Of a DNA stretch of 5,727 bases, positions 1 through 5,540 are shown one piece after another (the stretch's first letter is position 1; every line of letters begins with the position of its first letter). The stretch lies in assembly GCA_017547395.1 (NCBI GenBank), contig JAFYPS010000037.1:1-5727 (forward strand), given 5' to 3'. A program made the translations under genes and the position numbers. The notes below the pieces were generated by a model. That model was not told the origin of the DNA. It saw only the letters and a program-made list of their open reading frames with translations, and did not search any database. Source of the stretch: Clostridia bacterium. Lineage in GTDB: Bacteria > Bacillota_A > Clostridia > Oscillospirales > CAG-272.

Positions 1-3000
1 ATAAGTGGCGACCAAATTCACAGAGAAAGAACAGAGGTACTACTTGCTGACGATCTCAAGCAATACCTCTACTCTCGTTATGCCAAAGATGGCATTACAC
101 CGAGCGAAGTAGATAGTATTATCCTTATGCTCCGCAACACTTCCGGAACTCTTTATGAAGCTAATAAGGCCATCTACAAAATGCTTTGTGACGGCTTTAT
201 CTTCAACCGTGAAGATAGATCCCAAAAGGATATTTTCATTGAACTGATTGACTTTGAGAACCCTGATAATAACATTTTCAAAGCAGTAAATCAGTTTGAA
301 ATTGTAGGTATGAATAATCAAATGCGAATCCCTGACGGAATCGTATTTGTCAATGGTATTCCCGTTGTTGTACTTGAGTTCAAGAGTGCAATCAAAGAGA
401 ACACTACCATTATGGACGCCTATACTCAGCTCACAGTTCGTTATCGTCGTGACATTCCTGAAATCTTCAAATATAACGCTTTTGTCGTGATTAGTGACGG
501 AGCAAATAATAAATACGGCTCTTTATTTAGTCCGTATGACTTTTTCTATGCGTGGAGAAAAGTCGAAGCAAATGATGTAGAACTTGATGGTATCAATTCA
601 CTTGTTACGATGATGCAAGGTCTTTTCCGCAAGGATCGTCTGCTTGCAGTTATTAAGGACTTCATCTATTTCCCTGATGCTTCGGATAAGGACTTGAAGA
701 TTGTATGTCGTTATCCGCAGTTCTTCGCCGCAAACAAGCTCTACGAAAATATTAAAACACACTTACGCCCTGAAGGTGACGGTAAGGGCGGTACATACTT
801 TGGTGCAACGGGTTGTGGCAAGAGTTACACTATGATGTTCCTTACCCGTATGCTTATGAAAAGCAAGTTTTTCCGTTCACCTACAATTTTGATTATTACT
901 GACCGTACAGATCTTGATGACCAATTATCGAAGCAGTTTGTCGGTTCTAAAAAATATATCGGTGATGATACTGTTGTAAGCATTGACTCCCGTGAAAAAC
1001 TTCGCCAAGAGCTTCAAGGCAGAACAAGCGGCGGTGTCTATATGACTACTATTCAGAAGTTTACCGAAGATCTGCAAATGCTTACAGATAGAGCTAACGT
1101 TATTTGTATCTCCGATGAAGCTCACCGCAGCCAAATCAATCTCGACCAAAAGGTTAAGATTACAGAAACGGGAGTTGAGCGTACCTATGGCTTCGCCAAG
1201 TATCTACATGACTCCCTTCCTAATGCAACTTATGTAGGCTTTACGGGAACTCCGGTCGATGCAACCATCGAAGTCTTTGGTGGCGTTGTTGATGCTTATA
1301 CAATGACCGAAGCAGTACGTGATGGTATTACCGTAAATCTCGTTTATGACGGTCGTGCTGCTCGTGTAACGCTCGATCAGGACAAGATTAGACAGATTGA
1401 AGATTATTATGCTCAATGTGAGCGTGAAGGTGCAAATGAACACCAAATCGAAGAAAGCAAGAAAGCAGTTGCCAATATGGAAGTTATCATTGGCGATCCT
1501 GACAGACTTCGTGCAGTCGCTCAAGACTTCATCGACCACTACGAAAATCGTGTTGCTGAAGGTGCGACTGTTGCAGGCAAGGCTATGTTCGTATGTGCAA
1601 ACCGTAATATTGCTTACGACCTTTATAAGATAATTATTGAACTCCGCCCTGAGTGGGCAGAAAAGAAGATTTGTGCTGACGGTGCAGAACTCACCGAAAA
1701 AGATAAGAAAGAACTAAAACCTATTGAGAAAGTTCGTATGGTTATGACTCGCAATAAGGATGACGAGCCTGAACTGTATGATATGCTCGGTACTAAAGAA
1801 GATAGAAAAGAACTTGACCGTCAGTTCAAGAACATCAAGTCCAACTTCAAAATTGCTATCGTCGTTGATATGTGGCTCACCGGATTTGATGTACCTTCCC
1901 TTGATACTATTTACATTGACAAGCCTATTCAGCAGCATACCCTTATTCAGACGATTTCTCGTGTTAATCGTGTGTATGAAGGCAAGGACAAAGGCTTGAT
2001 TGTCGATTATATTGGCATTAAAAAGAATATGAACTTGGCTCTCAAAAAGTACACAAACTTTGAAACAGAAGAATTTGAGGGCGTTGAGCAGTCTATTACT
2101 ATCGTAAAAGATCAGTTGGAAGTGCTTGGTCAGATGTTCCATAACTTCAATAGTAAGGACTTCTTCTTAGGCTCTCCGGTAGAACAACTCGCCTGCCTTA
2201 ATAGAGCCGTAGAGTATGTTCAGCTCACAGAAGAACTTGAAAGAAGATTTATGGCAGCAGTTAAGAGGATGAAGCAGGCGTTTAATCTTTGCAGTTCGAG
2301 CGATAAATTTACCGATGACGATAAAGACCATATCGCTTTCTACTGCGCAGTTCGTTCTATTCTCTTTAAGTTGACTAAGGGCGATGCACCTGACACTGCA
2401 CAAATGAACGCAAGAGTTCGTGAACTCTTGGAGGGTGCAATTCAGTCGGATGGTATCGAAGAACTGTTTGAAACCGGAAAGCATATATCCGTTGATATAT
2501 TTAGCGATGAATATATGGATAAGATCAATGCTATCCAACTACCAAATACCAAAATTAAAATTCTGCAAAGACTCTTATCTCAAGCCATAGAGGAATACAA
2601 AAAAGTCAATCGTATTATGAGTTTGGAATTTGCAGAGCGTATGAAACGTGTTGTCGATGAGTACAACAATCGCCGCAAAGATGAAGCGTTTGCAAACGAA
2701 GTTCTTGACGACGTGGCCGAGCAGCTTGCTCAGCTCTTGGAAGAACTCAAGAAAGAAAAAGACTCATTCAAAGATATGGGAATTGACTACGAAGAAAAAG
2801 CCTTCTATGACATTCTCAACGTTGTAGCACGAAAGTATGAGTTTGAGTATCCCGATGACAAGATGATTGAACTGTCAAAGCGTATCAAACTTATTGTAGA
2901 CGATAAATCTCGTTATACTGATTGGTCTACTCGTGATGACATTAAGGCAAACCTTCAGGTTGACCTCATTCTCTTACTCGATGAGTTCGACTATCCGCCC

Positions 3001-3066
3001 GTAACCATTGATGATGTTTACAAGGAAGTCTTGGAGCAAGCTGAAAACTTCAAGAAGTACGCTTAG
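1..3066 (+). CDS. hsdR: Type I restriction-modification system, R (motor/endonuclease) subunit, N-terminus outside window
   Basis: HsdR is the subunit that translocates DNA using ATP and cuts it when the HsdM/HsdS partners report an unmethylated site. The frame is open from base 1, giving 1021 codons. The ATG at 127 is internal, because the upstream codons already read like an HsdR N-terminus (RERTEVLLADDL). Visible in order: a PD-(D/E)xK nuclease core with the Asp codon at 334-336 and ExK (EFK) at 376-384; Walker A GATGCGKS at 802-825; DEAH box at 1114-1125; TGTP motif at 1243-1254; GFDVPSLDT from 1882; and the arginine-finger helicase motif QTISRVNR at 1948-1971. The C-terminal third is helical and charged, like the HsdR C-terminal domain (DUF3387/T1RH-like). 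All key residues are present with no frameshift, so the gene appears intact apart from an estimated few dozen missing N-terminal residues. hsdM and hsdS are not in the window and are presumably upstream. A strong terminator follows two bases after the stop. Confidence 0.97.
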   Translation: MSGDQIHRERTEVLLADDLKQYLYSRYAKDGITPSEVDSIILMLRNTSGTLYEANKAIYKMLCDGFIFNREDRSQKDIFIELIDFENPDNNIFKAVNQFEIVGMNNQMRIPDGIVFVNGIPVVVLEFKSAIKENTTIMDAYTQLTVRYRRDIPEIFKYNAFVVISDGANNKYGSLFSPYDFFYAWRKVEANDVELDGINSLVTMMQGLFRKDRLLAVIKDFIYFPDASDKDLKIVCRYPQFFAANKLYENIKTHLRPEGDGKGGTYFGATGCGKSYTMMFLTRMLMKSKFFRSPTILIITDRTDLDDQLSKQFVGSKKYIGDDTVVSIDSREKLRQELQGRTSGGVYMTTIQKFTEDLQMLTDRANVICISDEAHRSQINLDQKVKITETGVERTYGFAKYLHDSLPNATYVGFTGTPVDATIEVFGGVVDAYTMTEAVRDGITVNLVYDGRAARVTLDQDKIRQIEDYYAQCEREGANEHQIEESKKAVANMEVIIGDPDRLRAVAQDFIDHYENRVAEGATVAGKAMFVCANRNIAYDLYKIIIELRPEWAEKKICADGAELTEKDKKELKPIEKVRMVMTRNKDDEPELYDMLGTKEDRKELDRQFKNIKSNFKIAIVVDMWLTGFDVPSLDTIYIDKPIQQHTLIQTISRVNRVYEGKDKGLIVDYIGIKKNMNLALKKYTNFETEEFEGVEQSITIVKDQLEVLGQMFHNFNSKDFFLGSPVEQLACLNRAVEYVQLTEELERRFMAAVKRMKQAFNLCSSSDKFTDDDKDHIAFYCAVRSILFKLTKGDAPDTAQMNARVRELLEGAIQSDGIEELFETGKHISVDIFSDEYMDKINAIQLPNTKIKILQRLLSQAIEEYKKVNRIMSLEFAERMKRVVDEYNNRRKDEAFANEVLDDVAEQLAQLLEELKKEKDSFKDMGIDYEEKAFYDILNVVARKYEFEYPDDKMIELSKRIKLIVDDKSRYTDWSTRDDIKANLQVDLILLLDEFDYPPVTIDDVYKEVLEQAENFKKYA

Positions 3067-3068
3067 TA

Positions 3069-3107
3069 AATAAGACCGTCTGCTCGATTTGAGTAGACGG
3101 TCTTATT
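3069..3107 (+). terminator. Rho-independent terminator of hsdR, probably shared with the convergent protease gene
   Basis: A 17-bp stem (arms 3069-3085 and 3091-3107) with one G-U wobble encloses the 5-base loop GATTT. The right arm runs into TTATTTGTTATATTT, a T-rich tail for the + strand. The first base of the left arm is only two bases beyond the hsdR TAG stop. On the - strand the wobble becomes a C/A mismatch but the stem remains long, followed by a T-rich TTATTTA stretch, so it can also end the leftward transcript. The stop codon of the leftward protease gene (3103-3105) lies inside the right arm. Confidence 0.92.
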
Positions 3108-3627
3108 TGTTATATTTGAGAAAGTCATTGCGGTGTTCTTGATGATTGAATTGATAGCCTTGAGAACGGAGCAAGTCGCCTTTTATAGCCACAAGGTTAA
3201 TATCAGATCTTAAAGCTCTTGCAATCTGCTGAGTATCATAGCCACGTTCAGCTAACTCTATGAAGTCATCATCAGGTAGAGCTATTTGAGAAGCAAAGAC
3301 ATTTGCTTCAAACTCCATTCTGTTATCACGCATATCAAAGATGTTGAATTCCTTAAAGCCGCCTACTTGGGTAGCTTCCTCTCTATGCAACGAGTCGTGT
3401 CCGAGTTCGTGCAAGAGTACAATCTTTTCCATCACCGGATGCAGATCGTTTTTGATGAACATAAAGCGATTACGCATTATGACCTTATACGCTCCACGTT
3501 GACGATTGAATGGATAGTATAAGATTTCAACACCGAGTTCTCTTGCAATCTTATGAGGATCACGTGTTCCGCAAAGGTCAACTATCTTATTTGCCTTTTT
3601 GACAATCTCAGAAGTGCAAACATACAT
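3103..3627 (-). CDS. ImmA/IrrE-family zinc metallopeptidase (candidate anti-repressor protease)
   Basis: This 174-residue protein belongs to the ImmA/IrrE (M78-like) metallopeptidases, several of which cleave a partner xre-type repressor after DNA damage. The zinc site is visible: HELGH at residues 73-77 (His73, catalytic Glu74, His77), preceded by hydrophobic KIVLL. The downstream EFEANVFASQIALP segment at 105-118 is the family's ExEAN-type third-ligand motif. Its length is typical of stand-alone ImmA proteins. Residues 1-40 form the usual N-terminal helix plus the strand that precedes the catalytic helices. The ATG at 3627 is preceded by AAAGGGG nine bases upstream. It lies 68 bp downstream of the xre gene on the same strand, the repressor-then-protease order seen in ICEBs1 immR-immA. 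The substrate is inferred from position to be that xre protein. Its own promoter in the 68-bp gap is possible. The symbol immA is not assigned because orthology cannot be shown here. Confidence 0.94.
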   Translation of the reverse strand: MYVCTSEIVKKANKIVDLCGTRDPHKIARELGVEILYYPFNRQRGAYKVIMRNRFMFIKNDLHPVMEKIVLLHELGHDSLHREEATQVGGFKEFNIFDMRDNRMEFEANVFASQIALPDDDFIELAERGYDTQQIARALRSDINLVAIKGDLLRSQGYQFNHQEHRNDFLKYNK

Positions 3628-3636
3628 TGGTTCTCA

Positions 3637-3643
3637 CCCCTTT
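3637..3643 (-). promoter_or_regulatory. Ribosome binding site of the ImmA-like protease
   Basis: On the - strand AAAGGGG stands nine bases before the ATG at 3627. This supports that start over a second in-sequence ATG four bases further on (3623), which is in another frame. Confidence 0.7.
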
Positions 3644-3656
3644 CATACACCTTTCT

Positions 3657-3684
3657 ATTATAAGCCTAACATAAGTAATGTCCC
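3657..3684 (-). promoter_or_regulatory. Possible internal promoter for the protease gene
   Basis: In the gap between the xre gene and the protease gene, the - strand carries a perfect TATAAT (3657-3662). It sits 16 bases after GGGACA (3679-3684), which matches the -35 consensus at 4 of 6 positions. A transcript would begin near 3650 and include the protease ribosome binding site. If real, the protease could be made independently of the repressor promoter. The -35 is weak and the gap is AT-rich, so chance is possible. Confidence 0.4.
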
Positions 3685-3695
3685 AAAAAACGGAC

Positions 3696-4100
3696 TTATT
3701 CAGAACGATGCTTTTTAGGAGTGAATTTCTTGTTGTTCTGCTTTGCAATCCAATAGGCATCCTGAATGGCTTTCATCATCAAGTCCATATCTTCTTCTGC
3801 CATATCGCCACCTGCAAACAGTCCGGTAACTTCTTCGGTCAGTTGTTTGGCTTGCTTAGCACCTCTTGCGCCGTACTTTTCGGCGGCCTGAGCTACAAGC
3901 ATATCAGCGTTTCCGAGCAATTCATCGGTTGTAATATTGAGAGCCTTTGCAATCTTCTCCGCAGCATCCAAACGAGGGCGAGCTGTACCTGCTTCATATT
4001 TTTGAATCATACGGGCAGAAATTCCGGTAAGTTCAGAAAGCTGCACCTGAGTAAGACTTTTATCTTCTCTAAACTTTTTCAGTCTTTCATTGAATTTCAT
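3696..4100 (-). CDS. xre-family helix-turn-helix transcriptional repressor (ImmR-like)
   Basis: This is a 134-residue DNA-binding protein. Residues 4-62 form a Cro/C1-type (xre) helix-turn-helix: LTQVQLSELTGIS (16-28), then the recognition helix around SARMIQKYEAG (28-38), ending in the usual LNITTDELLG (54-63). A basic, Ala/Lys-rich helix (65-87) leads to a Gly-containing linker (GLFAGGD, 93-99). A second helical domain with EDMDLMMKAIQDAYWIAK (103-120) and a basic tail follow, and probably serve dimerisation. There is no S24 self-cleavage domain, so inactivation would need a separate protease, which is encoded just downstream on the same strand. An in-frame ATG at 4106 would add two residues, but AAGGGG lies only one base before it and seven before the ATG at 4100, so 4100 is preferred. 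The gene diverges from the polymerase gene across a region with four palindromes that are its most likely binding sites, including one 40 bp upstream of its own start. The binding assignment is inference. Confidence 0.95.
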   Translation of the reverse strand: MKFNERLKKFREDKSLTQVQLSELTGISARMIQKYEAGTARPRLDAAEKIAKALNITTDELLGNADMLVAQAAEKYGARGAKQAKQLTEEVTGLFAGGDMAEEDMDLMMKAIQDAYWIAKQNNKKFTPKKHRSE

Positions 4101-4107
4101 AATCATA

Positions 4108-4113
4108 CCCCTT
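4108..4113 (-). promoter_or_regulatory. Ribosome binding site that decides the xre start
   Basis: AAGGGG on the - strand is seven bases from the ATG at 4100 and one base from the ATG at 4106. The spacing favours the second, giving a 134-residue protein. Confidence 0.65.
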
Positions 4114-4140
4114 CGGCTATATTTTTAACATTTTCTTGAA

Positions 4141-4158
4141 CACGAACTTTAATTCGTT
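4141..4158. promoter_or_regulatory. Operator-like imperfect palindrome, box 1 (xre-proximal)
   Basis: The box reads CACGAA-CTTTAA-TTCGTT. On the - strand it reads AACGAATTAAAGTTCGTG, which matches the other three boxes in the opposite orientation. It lies 40 bp upstream of the preferred xre start, placed to autoregulate the leftward unit. No convincing leftward -35/-10 pair was found around it. Confidence 0.75.
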
Positions 4159-4166
4159 AAAACCTA

Positions 4167-4195
4167 TTGACACGAATTTATGTTCGTGCTATAAT
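4167..4195 (+). promoter_or_regulatory. Consensus sigma-A promoter of the polymerase operon
   Basis: TTGACA (4167-4172) and TATAAT (4190-4195) are both perfect and separated by the ideal 17 bases. Transcription should start near 4202, leaving a leader of about 95 bases. Operator box 2 overlaps the end of the -35 and fills the spacer. So strong a promoter for an error-prone polymerase implies tight repression. Confidence 0.9.
4171..4188. promoter_or_regulatory. Operator-like palindrome, box 2 (within the promoter)
   Basis: CACGAA-TTTATG-TTCGTG has perfect 6-bp inverted arms. It overlaps the last two bases of the -35 and stops one base before the -10, a position where a bound protein would exclude RNA polymerase. 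Confidence 0.88.
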
Positions 4196-4205
4196 TTACC
4201 CACAA

Positions 4206-4223
4206 CACGAATTTAAGTTCGTG
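4206..4223. promoter_or_regulatory. Operator-like palindrome, box 3
   Basis: CACGAA-TTTAAG-TTCGTG differs from box 2 at a single base. Its centre is 35 bp from that of box 2, and it begins about four bases after the predicted transcription start. A second TATAAT (4228-4233) follows it without a good -35, so box plus -10 looks like a duplicated unit. Confidence 0.88.
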
Positions 4224-4237
4224 CTTATATAATACAC

Positions 4238-4255
4238 CACGAATTAGAGTTCGTC
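4238..4255. promoter_or_regulatory. Operator-like palindrome, box 4
   Basis: CACGAA-TTAGAG-TTCGTC has five of six arm positions paired. Its centre is 32 bp from that of box 3, and it lies in the predicted 5' leader of the polymerase mRNA, where a bound protein could act as a roadblock. Confidence 0.82.
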
Positions 4256-4283
4256 AAGAGGTTTTGCAAAAAATTCGAGAATT

Positions 4284-4290
4284 GAGGTGA
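4284..4290 (+). promoter_or_regulatory. Ribosome binding site that decides the polymerase start
   Basis: GAGGTGA is a seven-base match to the 16S rRNA 3' end, five bases before TTG at 4296. The in-frame GTG at 4287 lies inside this site, so it is unlikely to be the initiation codon. Confidence 0.75.
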
Positions 4291-4295
4291 AAAAT

Positions 4296-5531
4296 TTGAG
4301 CCGTTCTATACTGCATTGTGATATGAACAACTTTTATGCAAGCGTTGAATGTATGCTTGATCCTTCTTTGAAGAAATATCCCGTAGCAGTATGTGGCTCG
4401 GTAGAGGAACGACACGGAATAGTCCTTGCAAAAAACTATGCAGCTAAAGCCTTTGATGTTAAAACGGGCGATGCCGTATGGCAAGCAAAACAGAAATGCA
4501 AAGACTTAGTTATCGTTCCACCTCATTATGAAGAATATATAAAGTATTCAAAACTCGCAAGAAGTGTATACAGTCGCTTCACAGACCAAGTAGAGCCGTA
4601 TGGTATGGATGAGTGTTGGCTTGATATAAGCGGCACAGAACGCATCTACGGCTCTCCTGAAAGGGTTGCAAACGAGATAAGAGAAACTATCAAGTTTGAA
4701 CTCGGCTTGACTATCTCTGTCGGTGTTTCTTTCAATAAGATCTTTGCAAAGTTAGGCTCAGATATGAAAAAGCCTGATGCAATAACAGTAATTAAGAAAG
4801 AAACCTTTAGAGATAAGATATGGGGACTCCCCGCAGCGGATTTACTCGGTGTAGGTCGAGCAACGCAGCGTGTATTAGATAGCTATTGCATACGAACCAT
4901 CGGAGATTTAGCCAAGACTGATCCTGATTTTTTGCAAAGACGGCTCGGTAAAAACGGCGTGGCTCTTTGGCAATATGCAAATGGTAATGACCACTCCCTT
5001 GTCCATAATGCGGACTTTGTTTCGCCAATAAAGAGTGTAGGACACGGAATTACTACCGTAGCAGACTTAGAAGAAAACGAGCAGGTGTGGCCCGTTTTCC
5101 TTGAGCTAACCCAAGACATAGGACACAAACTTCGTGTTCATCAAAAGTGTGCGGATGGAGTCGCTATTCACATACGAGATAACACGCTTTTCTCAAAACA
5201 ATGGCAAATGAAATTAGATATGCCTACACAGTCCTCTATGCTCATAGCCAAGACCGCTTTTAGTCTATTTGAGAAAAGATACGATTGGAGAAATCCAATT
5301 CGTTCTGTCACCATTCAAGCAATCAATTTAGTGCCACAAGACACGCCCCGACAAATTGATATGTTCACGAACGTTGAGAGAATTGAGAAATTGGAAAAAC
5401 TCGATTTATGTATTGAAACGATCCGACAACGGTTCGGCAAGGACAGTATTAAAAATGCAGTCCTTTGTCAAAATCTAAGGTTGCCACCTGAAAAGGCGGA
5501 ACTTACAATGCCGACCGGAATGTTGAGTTAG
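4296..5531 (+). CDS. Y-family translesion DNA polymerase (UmuC/DinB superfamily)
   Basis: This 411-residue enzyme copies damaged DNA templates with low fidelity. From the TTG start, the catalytic palm motifs are HCDMNNFYASVE (7-18) with metal-binding Asp9 and the probable steric-gate Tyr14, and GMDECWLDIS (103-112) with Asp105 and Glu106. Thumb residues SVGVSFNKIFAKLGSDMKKP (141-160) and the helix-hairpin-helix LLGVGRATQRVL (183-194) follow. The C-terminal little-finger domain spans about 240-350, with KSVGHGITT near 246-254. QIDMF at 353-357 (bases 5352-5366) matches the QL(S/D)LF beta-clamp binding pentapeptide. All three carboxylates are present, so it should be active. The frame stays open from a GTG at 4287, but the ribosome binding site sits over that codon and favours TTG at 4296. 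The gene is driven by the strong operator-covered promoter at 4167 and diverges from the xre/protease unit. It is followed after nine bases by another ORF. Whether it is closer to UmuC, UvrX or Pol IV cannot be settled here, so no symbol is given. Confidence 0.96.
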   Translation: MSRSILHCDMNNFYASVECMLDPSLKKYPVAVCGSVEERHGIVLAKNYAAKAFDVKTGDAVWQAKQKCKDLVIVPPHYEEYIKYSKLARSVYSRFTDQVEPYGMDECWLDISGTERIYGSPERVANEIRETIKFELGLTISVGVSFNKIFAKLGSDMKKPDAITVIKKETFRDKIWGLPAADLLGVGRATQRVLDSYCIRTIGDLAKTDPDFLQRRLGKNGVALWQYANGNDHSLVHNADFVSPIKSVGHGITTVADLEENEQVWPVFLELTQDIGHKLRVHQKCADGVAIHIRDNTLFSKQWQMKLDMPTQSSMLIAKTAFSLFEKRYDWRNPIRSVTIQAINLVPQDTPRQIDMFTNVERIEKLEKLDLCIETIRQRFGKDSIKNAVLCQNLRLPPEKAELTMPTGMLS

Positions 5532-5535
5532 GAGG
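5530..5535 (+). promoter_or_regulatory. Ribosome binding site of the downstream ORF, overlapping the polymerase stop
   Basis: AGGAGG begins within the polymerase TAG stop (5529-5531) and stands five bases before the ATG at 5541. A ribosome finishing the polymerase would reach this site directly, which suggests coupled translation. Confidence 0.85.
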
Positions 5536-5540
5536 TTGCT

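Noticed and set aside
127..129. ATG as the start of hsdR
   Set aside because: There is no ribosome binding site before it, and the frame is open to base 1 with residues typical of the HsdR N-terminus.
40..321. Minus-strand ORF of 93 codons
   Set aside because: It lies antisense to hsdR, has no recognisable motif or ribosome binding site, and hsdR is clearly the coding strand. The same reasoning removes the antisense or shifted ORFs at 925-1149, 1204-1539, 1397-1633, 1714-2142, 1760-1999 and 2167-2538.
3680..3695. GTCC/GGAC short inverted repeat with a T-run in its loop, as a terminator after xre
   Set aside because: The stem is only 4 bp and the T-run is in the loop rather than after the stem, so it should not terminate transcription.
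4109..4121. TATAGC on the - strand as the -10 of the xre promoter
   Set aside because: The transcript would start at about the ribosome binding site, and no -35 lies at a proper distance. No leftward promoter is called.
3678..4139. Plus-strand ORF of 153 codons
   Set aside because: It is antisense to the xre gene, whose helix-turn-helix is unambiguous. The + strand translation is Cys/Phe-rich with no family signature. The + ORF at 3286-3522 is rejected likewise as antisense to the protease.
4141..4255. Calling the boxes classical LexA (SOS) sites
   Set aside because: They differ from CGAAC-N4-GTTCG at the same conserved position in every copy, and a dedicated xre repressor is encoded next door. 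Host LexA binding is possible but not shown, so they are labelled operator-like only.
4254..4484. Minus-strand ORFs inside the polymerase gene (also 4807-5028 and 4883-5128)
   Set aside because: They are antisense to conserved catalytic motifs of the polymerase and have no features of their own.
5363..5372. GTTCACGAAC palindrome resembling an operator half-arrangement
   Set aside because: It lies inside the polymerase coding sequence, its spacing is unlike the 18-bp boxes, and a 10-bp match of this sort can occur by chance.
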